Of a DNA stretch of 42,699 nucleotides, positions 42,341 through 42,699 are shown one piece after another. The notes under the pieces were generated by a model. The model saw nothing but the letters and a program-made list of their open reading frames with translations, was not told where the DNA came from and did not search any database. The translations under genes and the position numbers were made by a program. Position 1 is the stretch's first letter. Each line of letters begins with the position of its first letter. The stretch is from an uncultured Clostridium sp. (lineage in GTDB: Bacteria > Bacillota > Clostridia > Lachnospirales > Lachnospiraceae): NCBI GenBank assembly GCA_900555045.1, contig USJW01000031.1, positions 1 through 42,699 on the forward strand. The letters run 5' to 3'.

Positions 42341-42699
42341 CTAATTGGTATCGAAGTTTATAGTAATTGTGGAAGTTAGACGCTTTAAAAAGACACAAAT
42401 CGAGCGCGGATCAGTTTCTTCAAGGAGATTTACAAGAACATTACCGTTTGCATTGTCTCCAAACAAAACATAGTCGGCGGAAACATTGTAAAATTTACAA
42501 AACGCAATTAAGAGTTCTATGTTCATGAAACATTGTCCCTGTTCGATACGTCCATATTGTGATTTGGATATATCCGCCACAGCACCATTCCGGAATTCGC
42601 TTCCTAATTTTGCCACAAACTCATCCATGCTTAGTTTTTCAGTTTCACGTAACTGGTATAAGCGAAAACCAGTCTCTTTTATTAGTTCGTTATATGGGC
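42341..42699 (-). CDS. Xre-family regulator, cut by the window edge
   Basis: The reading frame is open from the stop to the right edge with no ATG start needed inside. Reading through the edge gives ELIKETGFRLYQLRETEKLS before MDEFVAKLG, which completes an HTH_3-type fold (RLYQLRETEKLSMDEFVAKL, SKSQYGRIEQGQ). An internal ATG at 42628 would remove helix 1 and is unlikely. The C-terminal half (about 50 residues after the DYVLFGD motif) may mediate dimerisation. The probable role is control of the element's operon promoter at 42244, like other Xre repressors of integrative elements. Confidence 0.82.
   Translation of the reverse strand, partial: PYNELIKETGFRLYQLRETEKLSMDEFVAKLGSEFRNGAVADISKSQYGRIEQGQCFMNIELLIAFCKFYNVSADYVLFGDNANGNVLVNLLEETDPRSICVFLKRLTSTITINFDTN

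Larger units (their letters stand above)
37214..42699 (-). mobile_element. Integrated CRESS-Rep element (right end outside the window)
   Basis: An AT-rich block next to tRNA-Gly(GCC) in which every gene reads leftward: Xre regulator, two small proteins, a membrane protein, an FtsK-like ATPase, a CRESS-type Rep and a tyrosine integrase. A stem-loop origin with the viral nonanucleotide lies between the ATPase and rep genes. The composition contrasts with the GC-rich host genes. The left end is set by the tRNA-end repeat; the other end is not in the window. No coat protein, relaxase or resistance gene is seen so far, so plasmid-like, conjugation-related or phage-like life cycles all remain open. 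Confidence 0.85.

Overview
The window looks like the chromosome of a GC-rich, spore-forming clostridium, most likely a Lachnospiraceae relative. Grounds: a YyaC-type sporulation protein, a DUF5711-type protein, MutS2, YhaM, a 4Fe-4S aldo/keto reductase, strong AGGAGG-type ribosome sites and sigma-A promoters. No rRNA lies in the window, so the genus is not claimed.

Layout. 1-2210: a Cas3 nuclease-helicase reading off the left edge, AT-richer than its neighbours, with the rest of any CRISPR locus outside the window. 2.6-14 kb: housekeeping and envelope genes (RlmD, YhaM, a membrane-anchored HtrA-like protein whose catalytic residues all appear lost, MutS2, a two-component system, a secreted cell-wall-binding protein, an unrecognised 418-aa protein). 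13.8-22.1 kb: minus-strand genes for glucokinase, a DUF5711 propeller, a membrane LysM protein, YyaC, a sugar-nucleotide transferase, a second ROK protein and an M20 peptidase. 22.1-30 kb: a small unknown gene, class Ia ribonucleotide reductase (nrdA-nrdB), YitT, an aldo/keto reductase and sigma-54. 30-35.7 kb: a 1720-aa DUF4132 protein coupled to a small protein with ubiquitin-like (beta-grasp) features. 35.8-37.1 kb: tRNA-Phe, tRNA-Gly(UCC), a thioredoxin-fold protein and tRNA-Gly(GCC).

From tRNA-Gly(GCC) to the right edge lies an AT-rich integrated element, all on the minus strand: tyrosine integrase, Rep, FtsK-like ATPase, membrane protein, two small unknown proteins and an Xre regulator cut by the edge. 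The Rep has the HUH-endonuclease plus superfamily-3 helicase layout of CRESS-DNA viruses (circoviruses, geminiviruses). Just upstream of rep is a 9-bp stem with a 14-nt loop that carries TAGTATTAC, the nonanucleotide of those viral origins, followed by two tandem hexamers on the rep side as in circoviruses. This is the most exciting part of the window: a chromosomal bacterial element with a virus-type rolling-circle origin, an integrase and a DNA-translocase gene.

The element sits beside a duplicated tRNA 3' end. About 140 bp, comprising the tRNA-Gly 3' end, a hairpin and a TGTAGACA repeat pair, occur twice in tandem, which suggests serial integration or a relic of an earlier related element at the same tRNA.
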